From the NCBI GenBank assembly GCA_035464675.1, contig DATHSA010000010.1, positions 1 through 44,909 on the forward strand: 44,909 nt of DNA. The letters run 5' to 3'. Origin of the DNA: JAUYIV01 sp035464675 (GTDB lineage: Bacteria; Actinomycetota; Acidimicrobiia; Spongiisociales; UBA11373). This document shows, piece after piece, positions 32,537-40,523 of this stretch (the stretch's first letter is position 1; each line of letters opens with the position of its first letter). A program made the translations under genes and the position numbers. The notes under the pieces are model-generated. The model was not told where the DNA came from, ran no database searches, and saw nothing but the letters and a program-made list of their open reading frames with translations.

Positions 32537-34318
32537 GTGACGACGGACGGCACCTTCCGAGTGGCCTACCTCACCACGGTCGACATGACCCTGGCGCTGC
32601 TGCTGCGCGACAACCTCTCCGCTTTGCGGGATGCCGGAGCCGATGTAGTCGGAATAAGCGCACCGGGACCGTGGGTGGCAACCCTGACCGACGCGGGAAT
32701 CCGCCACGTGGCCCTCCCCTCCTCGACGCGGGGGATGCACCCGTTCGCGGACGCCCGTGCGGCGGCCCAACTCTGGAGAGTCCTCCGGGCGGAGCGACCG
32801 ACGATCCTCCACACTCACACGCCGAAGCCGGCCCTCTACGGGCGCATCCTGGGCCGGCTCGCGGGTGTGCCGATCGTGGTCAACACGATCCACGGCCTCT
32901 ATGCAACCGAAGACGACCCCTGGCCGAGGCGGCTCGTCGTCTACGCCCTGGAAGCGATCGCATCCCGGTTCGCCGACTCCGACTTGCTCGTGAACCCAGA
33001 GGACCTCTCTGTGATCCAGCGCCGACGGCTTGCGCCTCGAGGATCGGCGCGGCTCGTCGGCCACGGACTCGATTTGACCCGATTCGATGCAGCTCGCGTC
33101 CGAAGCGCTGCGAGGGCCGAAGTAAGGGCCGAGCTCGGTATGAGCGAGGACACCGTGGTGATCGGCACAGTGGGGAGACTGGTCGCCGAGAAAGGACTTC
33201 CTGAACTATTCCGCGCTGCCGAGGTCGTCGCGGACCGGACCAGGGTCTTCGTCGTAATCGGTCCCTCTGACCCCGACAAGCCGGACGCCCTGACGCATTC
33301 AGACATGGAGCGGGCGAGGAACGCCGGGGTGAAGTTCCTCGGGACCCGTTCGGACGTCGAACGGATGTACGCAGCCATGGACATCTTCGTGCTGGCATCG
33401 CACCGGGAGGGGCTTCCTCAGTCCGCGATGGAAGCCGCAGCGATGGGGCTTCCGATCGTGGCCAGTGACATCAGGGGATGCCGCCAGGTAGTCGATGACG
33501 GGCGGAACGGCGTTCTGTTCCCAGTCGGCGACATCGCCGCCCTCACTGCGGCTCTGCAGACGCTGTCCGCCGACGCCGGCCTGCGCAGGGCCATGGGCAA
33601 AGCGAGCGCCGAGAAGGCGCGACGCGAGTTCGACGGCGAAGCCGCCTTCGAGCGGGTCATCGAGGTGTACCGCGAGGTAGCCATGGAGAAGAGCATCACC
33701 CACCTCCTCCCCATGCAGCTACGGGGAGACAGCCCGGTCGAGATCCGGAGCGCCGCGGCGGAGGATGCCCCGGTGATCGCCGGCCTCCACGCCGAGGGCA
33801 TCAGCGAGGGCTTCCTGCCCCGGCTGGGCAGGAGGTTCCTGACCGTCCTCTACCGATCCCTCATCGCGTGGGAGGACGCAGTCGTCCTGGTCGCCGCCGA
33901 TGCGGCCGGGCCAGTGGCGTTCGTCGCGGGGGTCGTCGACGTGAAGGCGTTCTACCGCCACTTCCTCCGCAGATACTGGCTACGGGCCGGATTCGCCGCC
34001 GTGCCCCGGGTGCTCGTCCCGGCCAACCTGCGACAGGCACTGGAATCGATGCGGTATGCAGGTGACCGCCTCGACGTCCCCGCGGAGCTCCTCGCCATGG
34101 CCGTCGCGCCCCCGGTCCGGCGACAGGGACTCGCGACACGGCTGGGAAGCGACCTGCTCGATCGACTTCGCGGTCGGGGCGCAGATCGGGTGAAGGTCGT
34201 CGTCGGCTCTGAGAACGCGGCGGCGCTGGCGGCGTATCGGAGGATGGGCTTCGCCCCCGTCGGGGAGACCGAGGTCCACGCTGGATCTCCTTCGACCGTG
34301 ATGGCATGGCCGGCCTGA
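32537..34318 (+). CDS. Glycosyltransferase family 4 fused to a C-terminal GNAT acetyltransferase
   Basis: A 593-residue fusion. Residues ~1-385 are a PglA/CapM-like GT4: RVAYLTTVDMTLALLL, LHTHTPKPALYGRILGRLAG (~95-114), VIGTVGRLVAEKGLPELF (~210-227) and LASHREGLPQSAMEAAAMGLPIV (quoted in part: REGLPQSAMEAAAMG, ~290). Residues ~398-593 are a GNAT N-acyltransferase: VEIRSAAAEDAPVIAGLH, AVAPPVRRQGLATRLG with the acetyl-CoA R/Q-x-x-G-x-G/A loop (~525-538), and NAAALAAYRRMGF (~560). There is no frame break. The neighbours (4,6-dehydratase, DegT aminotransferase, WecA-like enzyme) suggest the GNAT acetylates a 4-amino sugar and the GT4 then glycosylates the lipid-linked product. Confidence 0.9.
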   Translation: MTTDGTFRVAYLTTVDMTLALLLRDNLSALRDAGADVVGISAPGPWVATLTDAGIRHVALPSSTRGMHPFADARAAAQLWRVLRAERPTILHTHTPKPALYGRILGRLAGVPIVVNTIHGLYATEDDPWPRRLVVYALEAIASRFADSDLLVNPEDLSVIQRRRLAPRGSARLVGHGLDLTRFDAARVRSAARAEVRAELGMSEDTVVIGTVGRLVAEKGLPELFRAAEVVADRTRVFVVIGPSDPDKPDALTHSDMERARNAGVKFLGTRSDVERMYAAMDIFVLASHREGLPQSAMEAAAMGLPIVASDIRGCRQVVDDGRNGVLFPVGDIAALTAALQTLSADAGLRRAMGKASAEKARREFDGEAAFERVIEVYREVAMEKSITHLLPMQLRGDSPVEIRSAAAEDAPVIAGLHAEGISEGFLPRLGRRFLTVLYRSLIAWEDAVVLVAADAAGPVAFVAGVVDVKAFYRHFLRRYWLRAGFAAVPRVLVPANLRQALESMRYAGDRLDVPAELLAMAVAPPVRRQGLATRLGSDLLDRLRGRGADRVKVVVGSENAAALAAYRRMGFAPVGETEVHAGSPSTVMAWPA

Positions 34319-35247
34319 CCCTGGCCGCCGCCGCCGTCAGCCTCTCGTGGGCTGTGACCGCGGTCTGGTTGGGGCCGAGGATCGGATACGTCGAGGCGCC
34401 AGGAGAGGACCCGCTCAAGACCCACGCCCGACCCGCAGTGCCGCTCGGGGGAATCGGGGTCTTCCTGGGAGTCCACATCGCGATGGCCCTGGGGGGACGG
34501 TTCGACCCGGCCCTCCTGGCCGCCACCTCGGTGGTCGTCGTCCTGGGCCTCGTGGACGACCGCCGCCCCCTACCGCCCTACCTCCGCATCGCCGGCTGGA
34601 GTCTCGCCGCCGGCATCGTCGCCCTCGACGCAACGGGTGTGGTCACCGGCATGGTGCTGGCCGCGGTGGCCATCGTCGCCATCGCCTCGGTGAACCTCCT
34701 CGACGGGCTCGACGGGCTGGCTGGCGGGTCGGCACTCGTTGCCGCCGCCGGTCTGGCGTTTCTCGCCGGCGCGAGGGACGTCGATCACGCTCTTCCCCTT
34801 CTCGTGGCCGGGGCGCTTGCCGGATTCCTGGTGCTCAACTGGCACCCGGCGCGGGTCTTCCTCGGAGACTCGGGCGCCTATCTCGTGGGCGTTCTCCTGG
34901 CCTGGAGCATGGCGAAGGCGAGTCCCGGGAGTGCCGCCGATCTCGTGGTCGCCGCCGGCGTCCTCGGGGTGTTCATCGTGGATCTCGTCGTCACCATCCT
35001 CCGCCGGCTCTCTGGTAGGCGGCCGTTGTTCGCCGGTGACCGGTCGCACGTGTACGACCAGTTGCGCCAGCGAGGCCGGCGGGTCGCCGACATCGCTCTC
35101 TGGGCCGCCGCGCTCCAGGCCGCCTTCGTGGCGGTGGTGCTGTTCGCCGACCGGTTCCTCCCGGGCATCACTGGCGCCCTCACCGTGGCGGGAGCACTCG
35201 GGATTGCAGTCGCCGCACTCGTGATCGCGGGCTTCGCCCGCGGCTAG
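34306..35247 (+). CDS. WecA/MraY-like polyprenyl-phosphate HexNAc-1-phosphate transferase
   Basis: A 313-residue membrane enzyme of the PNPT (GT4/MraY-WecA) superfamily that starts glycan synthesis by moving HexNAc-1-P from UDP to polyprenyl phosphate. Landmarks: GLVDDRRPLPP (~81-91, the catalytic D-D), NLLDGLDGLAGG (~130-141), HPARVFLGDSGAYLVG (~180-195, F-L-G-D-x-G) and GDRSHVYDQL (~245), the last in the place of the WecA His-rich loop. About nine or ten helices. It is shorter than E. coli WecA (~367), partly for lack of a cytoplasmic tail. ATG 34306 overlaps the fusion gene by 13 bp, so it is co-translated with it. It shares a CTAG with the converging aminotransferase stop. Confidence 0.92.
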   Translation: MAGLTLAAAAVSLSWAVTAVWLGPRIGYVEAPGEDPLKTHARPAVPLGGIGVFLGVHIAMALGGRFDPALLAATSVVVVLGLVDDRRPLPPYLRIAGWSLAAGIVALDATGVVTGMVLAAVAIVAIASVNLLDGLDGLAGGSALVAAAGLAFLAGARDVDHALPLLVAGALAGFLVLNWHPARVFLGDSGAYLVGVLLAWSMAKASPGSAADLVVAAGVLGVFIVDLVVTILRRLSGRRPLFAGDRSHVYDQLRQRGRRVADIALWAAALQAAFVAVVLFADRFLPGITGALTVAGALGIAVAALVIAGFARG

Positions 35248-36416
35248 CCCCCACTCGATGCCACGGCTTCGGCGTGGAGGTGGATTCGCTCGATGGCGGC
35301 GCAGACCCTGTCGACGACATCCATCTCCATGTGGCTCCAGATGGGAAGGCTCACCACGCGCGCCGAGATGCGATCCGTGGTGGGCAGCTCGGCCGTGATG
35401 ACGTCGCGGTAGGCGGTCTGGCGATGAACGGGTGGTGCGTAATAGCGGCGAGTGGCCACCCCCTCGGCACCCAGGGCCATCACCAGGGCGCCCGGCCCGC
35501 AGCCGAATGCCGCCGGGTCGACGAGCACGCTGAGATCCTTCATCGAACTGCGCGTACCGGAGGGAACGGCCTGCCACTCGAGCCCCGGGAGGTGGTTCAG
35601 CCGTTCCCGGTAGCGGGCAGCGATGGCGTTGCGACGCTCGACCCGCTCCTCCAGATGCTCCAGGCCGGCGAGGGCGACGGCGGCGTGCGGCTCCGAGAGC
35701 CGGGCATTCAGCCCGGGGAATCGAGTGTCGTAGTCGCCCGGGTTCCCGTAGTTGCGGGCGATGCGCAGATGCTCGGCGAGAGATGCGTCCCCGGTGGTGA
35801 TGAGCCCACCCTCGACCCCGCTGAGCACCTTCGTCGGAGTGAGCGAGAAGACCTCGGCCGCGCCGTACCTCCCCAGCGGGGTGGTGCCGGCTCCGGTCTT
35901 GACCAGAGATCCCGCCCCATGGGCGGCATCGAAGATCAGGGCGGCGCCGGCCCGCGAAGCTGCCTCTTCGAGGGACACGACGTCGCAGGGGACTCCGGAG
36001 ACGTGGACACCGATGACGAGTGCGGGGTCGCCGGTGAGGTCCTCCGGGCGCAGGCACCAGGTCGCCGGGTCGCAGTCGGCGAACGCCACCTCCCGGCCGT
36101 TCCAGCGTACGGCGTGCGCCGTGGCGGAGAAGGTGAAGGAGGGGACCAGGACCGGCCCCTGGGGGTCCAGCGCCTGGATCACGAGCATCAAACCCACCGT
36201 GCACGAGGACACGGCCACGCAGTGCGCCACACCGAACGACTCCGCCGTCTCCTCTTCGAGGGTGCGCACCAGCGGCCCATCGGTCAACTGACCGCTGTCG
36301 AGCGCCGCACGGACCCGCTCGAGTATCGGACCGGCGTCTTCCGTCGTCGGCCGGGTGAAGGGCAGGGCCGGGTCGAACAGCGGGTCTCCCCCGAGGATCG
36401 CGGGACGTGATTTCAT
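35244..36416 (-). CDS. DegT/DnrJ/EryC1-family PLP aminotransferase
   Basis: A 390-residue PLP-dependent sugar aminotransferase, adding an amino group to a keto-sugar nucleotide. LDSGQLTDGPLVRTLEE (~39-55), VSSCTVGLMLVIQAL (~68-82), IFDAAHGAGS (~170), the PLP lysine K196 in SLTPTKVLSGVEGG, and NYGNPGDYDTRFPGLNARLS (in two parts) all match the family. The start ATG 36416 has GGAGGA (36423-36428) 6 nt upstream. A frame open further upstream crosses into the GT4 gene and is not used. With the PglF-type dehydratase at 37789 it fits the PglE step: UDP-4-keto-6-deoxy-GlcNAc to the 4-amino sugar. UDP-GlcNAc3NA-type or QuiNAc4N pathways are alternatives. Confidence 0.9.
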   Translation of the reverse strand: MKSRPAILGGDPLFDPALPFTRPTTEDAGPILERVRAALDSGQLTDGPLVRTLEEETAESFGVAHCVAVSSCTVGLMLVIQALDPQGPVLVPSFTFSATAHAVRWNGREVAFADCDPATWCLRPEDLTGDPALVIGVHVSGVPCDVVSLEEAASRAGAALIFDAAHGAGSLVKTGAGTTPLGRYGAAEVFSLTPTKVLSGVEGGLITTGDASLAEHLRIARNYGNPGDYDTRFPGLNARLSEPHAAVALAGLEHLEERVERRNAIAARYRERLNHLPGLEWQAVPSGTRSSMKDLSVLVDPAAFGCGPGALVMALGAEGVATRRYYAPPVHRQTAYRDVITAELPTTDRISARVVSLPIWSHMEMDVVDRVCAAIERIHLHAEAVASSGG

Positions 36417-36465
36417 GGGCGGTCCTCCACGGCGGGGACAGGATGCCACGGCGGGCGGTGGGCGG

Positions 36466-37569
36466 TCATCTCCGGAGCACATCCTCGTACACGGCCTCGA
36501 TGGCGCGCACCATCGGCGCGAGGCCGTGACTCTCCTCGGCCACCCCGCGGGCAGCCGCACCCAGGGCAGCGGCGAATTCACGGTCGTCGAGCAGCCGGTC
36601 GATGGCGGCCGCCAGGGCGACGGGATCGCCCGGCGGGACGAGGAGACCGGTCTCGCCGTCACTCACCAGTTCGGCGACACCTCCCACCGCCGTGGCCACG
36701 ATCGGACGCCCCAGCGCCATCGCCTCGAGCACGGCCACGCCGAAGGCCTCGACGGTGGACGGGTGCACGTAGACGTCGGCGGCGGCGATGAACGAGCGGG
36801 CGTCGGCCCTTCCTCCGAGAAAGCGCACCCGGTCGGCGACGCCTTCGGCTGCGGCAAGGCGCTCCAGCCGTTCGATGTCTCCAGCACGCGTCTCGGCGCC
36901 GATGGAGACCACGGCGGCGCGGTCGTCACGCGTCGCGAGGCCGGCCGCGGCTCGAACCAGGTCGGCGTGCGCCTTTCCGGGGCGGATGTTCCCGACCTGA
37001 ACCACCAGGTGGTCGTCCGGGCCGAGCCCGAGTTCGGCACGCGCTCCCCGAGTCTCCTCCGGCGTGACCGCCACCTCGACCGAGTTCGGTACGACGATCG
37101 GCTCGGGACCCGGGTACGAACCCACCGAGTCCGCAACGGCCTGCGACACCGCGATCACGGCCGCGTTGCGCCCGTAGGTCGCTCGGTTGGCGATGCGCGT
37201 CGTCAGCCGGTATGACGAGGCGATCCCGTGCTCGGTGTACACCACCGGGACCGGAGACACCGTCCGAGCGATGACCCCCATCGTCGGGAGGTGGGCATGG
37301 ACGAGATCCACCGACTCGTCGACGATCACTCCACGAAGCCGGCGGGCGACTCCGGGGGTGAGGGTTCGCGATCGGCCGAGGCAGTGCACATCGATCCCCT
37401 GACCCACAAGCTCGGGGACGAGTGCATCTGCCCAGGGGAGGGCGTAGGCCACGCTGTAGTCGAACCGTGATCGATCCCAATGACGCGACGACTCGGTGAT
37501 CATCCGCTCGGCGCCTCCGATGTCCAAGCCCTTGATGAGGACGAGGATGTGATGGGAGGGTGGGCTCAT
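36466..37569 (-). CDS. Glycosyltransferase family 4
   Basis: A 367-residue GT4: ILVLIKGLDIGGAERMI (~8-24, with GGAE), VVYTEHG (~107), VVPNSVEVAVTPEE (~158), VVQVGNIRPGKAHADLVRAA (~188-207) and VHPSTVEAFGVAVLEAMALGRPIVA (quoted in part: STVEAFGVAVLEAMALG, ~265), a textbook E-x-F-G-x-x-x-x-E motif. The start is ATG 37569 with CGGAG just before it and TAGAGT further upstream. It lies 49 bp ahead of the aminotransferase on the same strand, so the two likely share a transcript. Probably adds the sugar next to the modified HexNAc; this is inference. Confidence 0.9.
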   Translation of the reverse strand: MSPPSHHILVLIKGLDIGGAERMITESSRHWDRSRFDYSVAYALPWADALVPELVGQGIDVHCLGRSRTLTPGVARRLRGVIVDESVDLVHAHLPTMGVIARTVSPVPVVYTEHGIASSYRLTTRIANRATYGRNAAVIAVSQAVADSVGSYPGPEPIVVPNSVEVAVTPEETRGARAELGLGPDDHLVVQVGNIRPGKAHADLVRAAAGLATRDDRAAVVSIGAETRAGDIERLERLAAAEGVADRVRFLGGRADARSFIAAADVYVHPSTVEAFGVAVLEAMALGRPIVATAVGGVAELVSDGETGLLVPPGDPVALAAAIDRLLDDREFAAALGAAARGVAEESHGLAPMVRAIEAVYEDVLRR

Positions 37570-37597
37570 CTCCGGTGCGCGGCCACTGCGGTGTCCG

Positions 37598-37603
37598 ACT
37601 CTA
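37598..37603 (-). promoter_or_regulatory. Putative -10 element for the GT4-aminotransferase unit
   Basis: TAGAGT on the minus strand, about 28 nt before ATG 37569, the same hexamer and distance as at the 3265 operon. Confidence 0.4.
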
Positions 37604-37668
37604 CCGGCGCTCGAACATGGCGCCCCGGGATCCGGGAGCCCGATGGCGTTGCCACGGCGCGCCCTCGG

Positions 37669-37674
37669 TAGGCT
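37669..37674 (+). promoter_or_regulatory. Putative -10 element for the 4,6-dehydratase gene
   Basis: TAGGCT in the 219-bp divergent region; the leader would be about 108 nt and ends in a strong purine-rich ribosome binding site (37775-37788). Confidence 0.3.
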
Positions 37675-37788
37675 GTAGGCCCGTCCCGGCATCGGACGAG
37701 TTCATCGGCCTCCAGACCAGGGTGGGAAGGAGGCGCGGCGCGTGCTCGACGATCGCGGACGGATGGCTAGCCGCGGGGAGGGAAGGAA

Positions 37789-39657
37789 ATGGCGCAGCAG
37801 ATGTGGTCGTCCCTGGCGACCGCCCTCGCCCGGCTCCGCGCCGACATCTCTTTCGCTGTCGTCGACTCGGTTCTGATCGTCCTGTCCTACCTCACCGCCC
37901 TCGGGCTGCGCTTCCTCGACAGCGGCTCTCTCGCCGCGTGGTGGCCGAGCGTGCTGCGAGCGCTGCCGGTGATCGTGGCCATCCATCTCGTCGCCAACGT
38001 CCTGACCGGCTCGTATGGCCACGTGTGGGAGCACGCCAGCGTCGCCGAGGCGATGCGGGTGGCGGTGGCCACTGCCAGCTCCGGAGCCGTACTGATCCTG
38101 GGCTCGCTGCTGCTCGGCATCCGACCCGTTCCCCTCATGGTGCTCGCCGCGGGGGCCTTGATCTCGCTCGTATGCCTCGGCGTCGTCCGGTTCAGGTCGC
38201 GGCTGTTCTCCTTCCGGCGCCTCATGGAAGACACCCGCGAGCGAGCCCTCGTCGTCGGCACCGGACGCGTGGCAGCCGAAGTGGCCCGGCACACCTCGAC
38301 ATCCCCCGACGGAGCGACGATCGCCGGGTTCGTGGAGACCGGGAACGGGCGACGCGGAGCACGCAGGCTCGCCGGTCTTCCCCTGCTCGGTGGGGTCGAG
38401 GACGTGCCGCGGCTGGTTGAACAACTGGGAGTCCGGCAGGTGATCATCGCCTCCGAGCGCGGGGGGGACATCGCGCGACGCCTCGTCGACCTCTGCGTCG
38501 ACGTCGATGTCCGGTTTCGCATCGTGCCCGTCCTCGACGAGGTCCTCACCGGGCGCGGAGGCTTGGACATCCGCGACCTCGAGGTCGGAGATCTCCTCAC
38601 CAGGACGCCGGTCTCGACCGATCTCGACGCCGTCGCAGCGGCAGTGGCAGGCAGGCGCGTCCTCGTCACCGGCGCGGGCGGATCCATAGGGGCGGAGATC
38701 GTCTCCCAGCTTCTCGACTTCGAACCGGCTTCGATCATCGCACTGGACAACGACGAGACCCACCTCCACGAGGGCTTGGTCGGATGGGTCAGCTCGTCGG
38801 GGACCGAGCTGGTCCCGGCGCTCGTCGACATCAGGGACCGCGCCGCGTTGGAGAACCTCGTGATGACCCATCGCCCCCAGGTCGTTTTCCACGCAGCAGC
38901 CCACAAGCATGTCCCCCTGCTCGAGTCGTGGCCGGCAGAGGCCGTGAAGACCAACGTGACCGGAACCCGCAACCTCCTCGACACCACAGCCGACAACGGC
39001 CTGGAGCGGTTCGTGCTCATATCCACCGACAAGGCGGTCGATCCGGGGGGCGTGATGGGCGCGTCGAAGCGGCTCGCCGAGATGCTGGTGCGATCCAGGG
39101 CACTGGACGGCGGGGGTGCGAAGTACGCGTCGGTGCGCTTTGGGAACGTCCTCGGGAGCCGGGGAAGCGTCGTCCCCACCTTCGCCGCCCAGATCCGGCG
39201 CGGCGGGCCGGTGACCATCACCGACGAGCGCATGACCAGGTACTTCATGACGGTCGGGGAGGCCGTCGAGCTGGTGCTCCAGGCGTCGACCCTCGCCGGT
39301 GACGGCGAGGTGTTCGTCCTCGACATGGGCGAGCCCGTCAGGATCCTCGACCTCGCCAAACGGATGATCCGACTCGCCGGCCTCGTCCCCGGAGAAGAGA
39401 TCGCCATCGAGGTGACGGGAATCAGGCCGGGCGAAAAGCTCGACGAGACCCTGGCCCAGGGACCGCTGGCCGAGACGTCGCATCCCCAGATACGCCGGGC
39501 GCTTCCGGGATCACTGCCCGATCCCGATGCGCTCACCCAGATGGTGGACCGGTTGGAGAGTGTTGCCGGAACGGGTATGCCGGGCGAGGTTCGCCGGTTG
39601 CTCATGGAGGTCGCCGCCGACACCGAGCAGGCCGGGGCGACAGCTCGCCGTCCTTGA
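37789..39657 (+). CDS. Membrane-bound nucleotide-sugar 4,6-dehydratase (PglF/CapD/FlaA1-type)
   Basis: A 622-residue polysaccharide-biosynthesis SDR. Four N-terminal helices lie within residues ~20-135. A first Rossmann domain (ALVVGTGRVAAEVARH, ~153) is followed by the catalytic one: VLVTGAGGSIGAEIVSQL (~290-307), HAAAHKHVPLLE, ISTDKAV with D414 and K415 (replacing the classical Tyr), VMGASKRLAE and RFGNVLGSRGSVVP. This D-K-M arrangement marks membrane-type UDP-GlcNAc 4,6-dehydratases. The start ATG has GGGAGGGAAGGAA directly upstream. It diverges from the GT4-aminotransferase unit. The expected product is UDP-2-acetamido-2,6-dideoxy-4-hexulose, substrate of the DegT enzyme. Confidence 0.93.
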   Translation: MAQQMWSSLATALARLRADISFAVVDSVLIVLSYLTALGLRFLDSGSLAAWWPSVLRALPVIVAIHLVANVLTGSYGHVWEHASVAEAMRVAVATASSGAVLILGSLLLGIRPVPLMVLAAGALISLVCLGVVRFRSRLFSFRRLMEDTRERALVVGTGRVAAEVARHTSTSPDGATIAGFVETGNGRRGARRLAGLPLLGGVEDVPRLVEQLGVRQVIIASERGGDIARRLVDLCVDVDVRFRIVPVLDEVLTGRGGLDIRDLEVGDLLTRTPVSTDLDAVAAAVAGRRVLVTGAGGSIGAEIVSQLLDFEPASIIALDNDETHLHEGLVGWVSSSGTELVPALVDIRDRAALENLVMTHRPQVVFHAAAHKHVPLLESWPAEAVKTNVTGTRNLLDTTADNGLERFVLISTDKAVDPGGVMGASKRLAEMLVRSRALDGGGAKYASVRFGNVLGSRGSVVPTFAAQIRRGGPVTITDERMTRYFMTVGEAVELVLQASTLAGDGEVFVLDMGEPVRILDLAKRMIRLAGLVPGEEIAIEVTGIRPGEKLDETLAQGPLAETSHPQIRRALPGSLPDPDALTQMVDRLESVAGTGMPGEVRRLLMEVAADTEQAGATARRP

Positions 39658-39692
39658 ACAGGGTCCGACGAACCGGCTGAAGGCGAGCCTCG

Positions 39693-40523
39693 CTAGTAGC
39701 CGCTCAGCAGGCCCATCTTCCGGGCGTACTGCATCGAGCGAGACAGCAGCCACAGTCCTCCGGCGATGGAGACGACGTCGAAGATGCCCAGAGCGAGGAC
39801 GGCGGACCCCATCGGGATGGTGAACGAGCCGGAATCTGCCATGAGGACGTCCCTGGCGGCGTTGATCACATACGTGTGCGGAACCGCCCAGCTCACCACT
39901 TGGAGCACCCTGGGCAGCTGATCGACCGAGAACAGGGCGCCACCCAACACGGAGGCCACGAGGCCGTAGAGGACGACCAGCGGTTCCGCCCGCTTCGACA
40001 GGACCATGAAGGTCGCCGTGATGGTCCCGATCCCCACGCTGGCGAGCAGCCCGAGAACGAGGATCAGCAGGAAGGCCGGTATCCCCGCCACCTCGATCCG
40101 GGCACCCAGCACCAGGCCGATGGCGAACACGACCCCGCCGGTGATCACGCCGAGGAGGACCCGCCACAGGTTCATCGCGAACGGGAGGACGATCCAGGGA
40201 ACCGGTTCGACCAGAAGGGTTTCGAACGTACCTTGTGTCTGCGCACGGCCGAGCGCCCACCCGAAGCCGGTGAGCACCGCCTGGAGGACGGTCGTCAGCG
40301 CGAGACCGATCATCGCAAACGTGAAGTAGTCGCCCCCCACCGTCGGGGCCCCTCCGACCAACTCTCCGATGAAGTAGTAGATGAACACGGGGATGATCAC
40401 CGCGACGTGCCGAAGCACGAGCCACAGCGGATAGGAGACATCCTCGACGAAGTCCACGCGCAAGAACGCCGCGGCCACCGCGGCGGACCGCATCGGCTTG
40501 GCGCGCGGCGGGCCTTCGATCAT
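39693..40523 (-). CDS. ABC-2 type transporter permease (second exporter)
   Basis: A 276-residue permease with a short amphipathic N-terminus and six hydrophobic segments: VIIPVFIYYFIGELVG, TVLQAVLTGFGWALG, the ABC-2 motif around GTFETLLVEPVPW (~100), AFLLILVLGLLASVGIG, and an ending VVSIAGGLWLLSRSM. Partner of the ATPase at 40520; the two overlap as ATGA. ABC-2 systems of this size export drugs, lipids or glycans. Set among glycan genes, a lipid-linked glycan or glycolipid is plausible, but it is not closely Wzm-like: the RYKRS/WWTLLNP signature of the first exporter is missing. Confidence 0.87.
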   Translation of the reverse strand: MIEGPPRAKPMRSAAVAAAFLRVDFVEDVSYPLWLVLRHVAVIIPVFIYYFIGELVGGAPTVGGDYFTFAMIGLALTTVLQAVLTGFGWALGRAQTQGTFETLLVEPVPWIVLPFAMNLWRVLLGVITGGVVFAIGLVLGARIEVAGIPAFLLILVLGLLASVGIGTITATFMVLSKRAEPLVVLYGLVASVLGGALFSVDQLPRVLQVVSWAVPHTYVINAARDVLMADSGSFTIPMGSAVLALGIFDVVSIAGGLWLLSRSMQYARKMGLLSGY

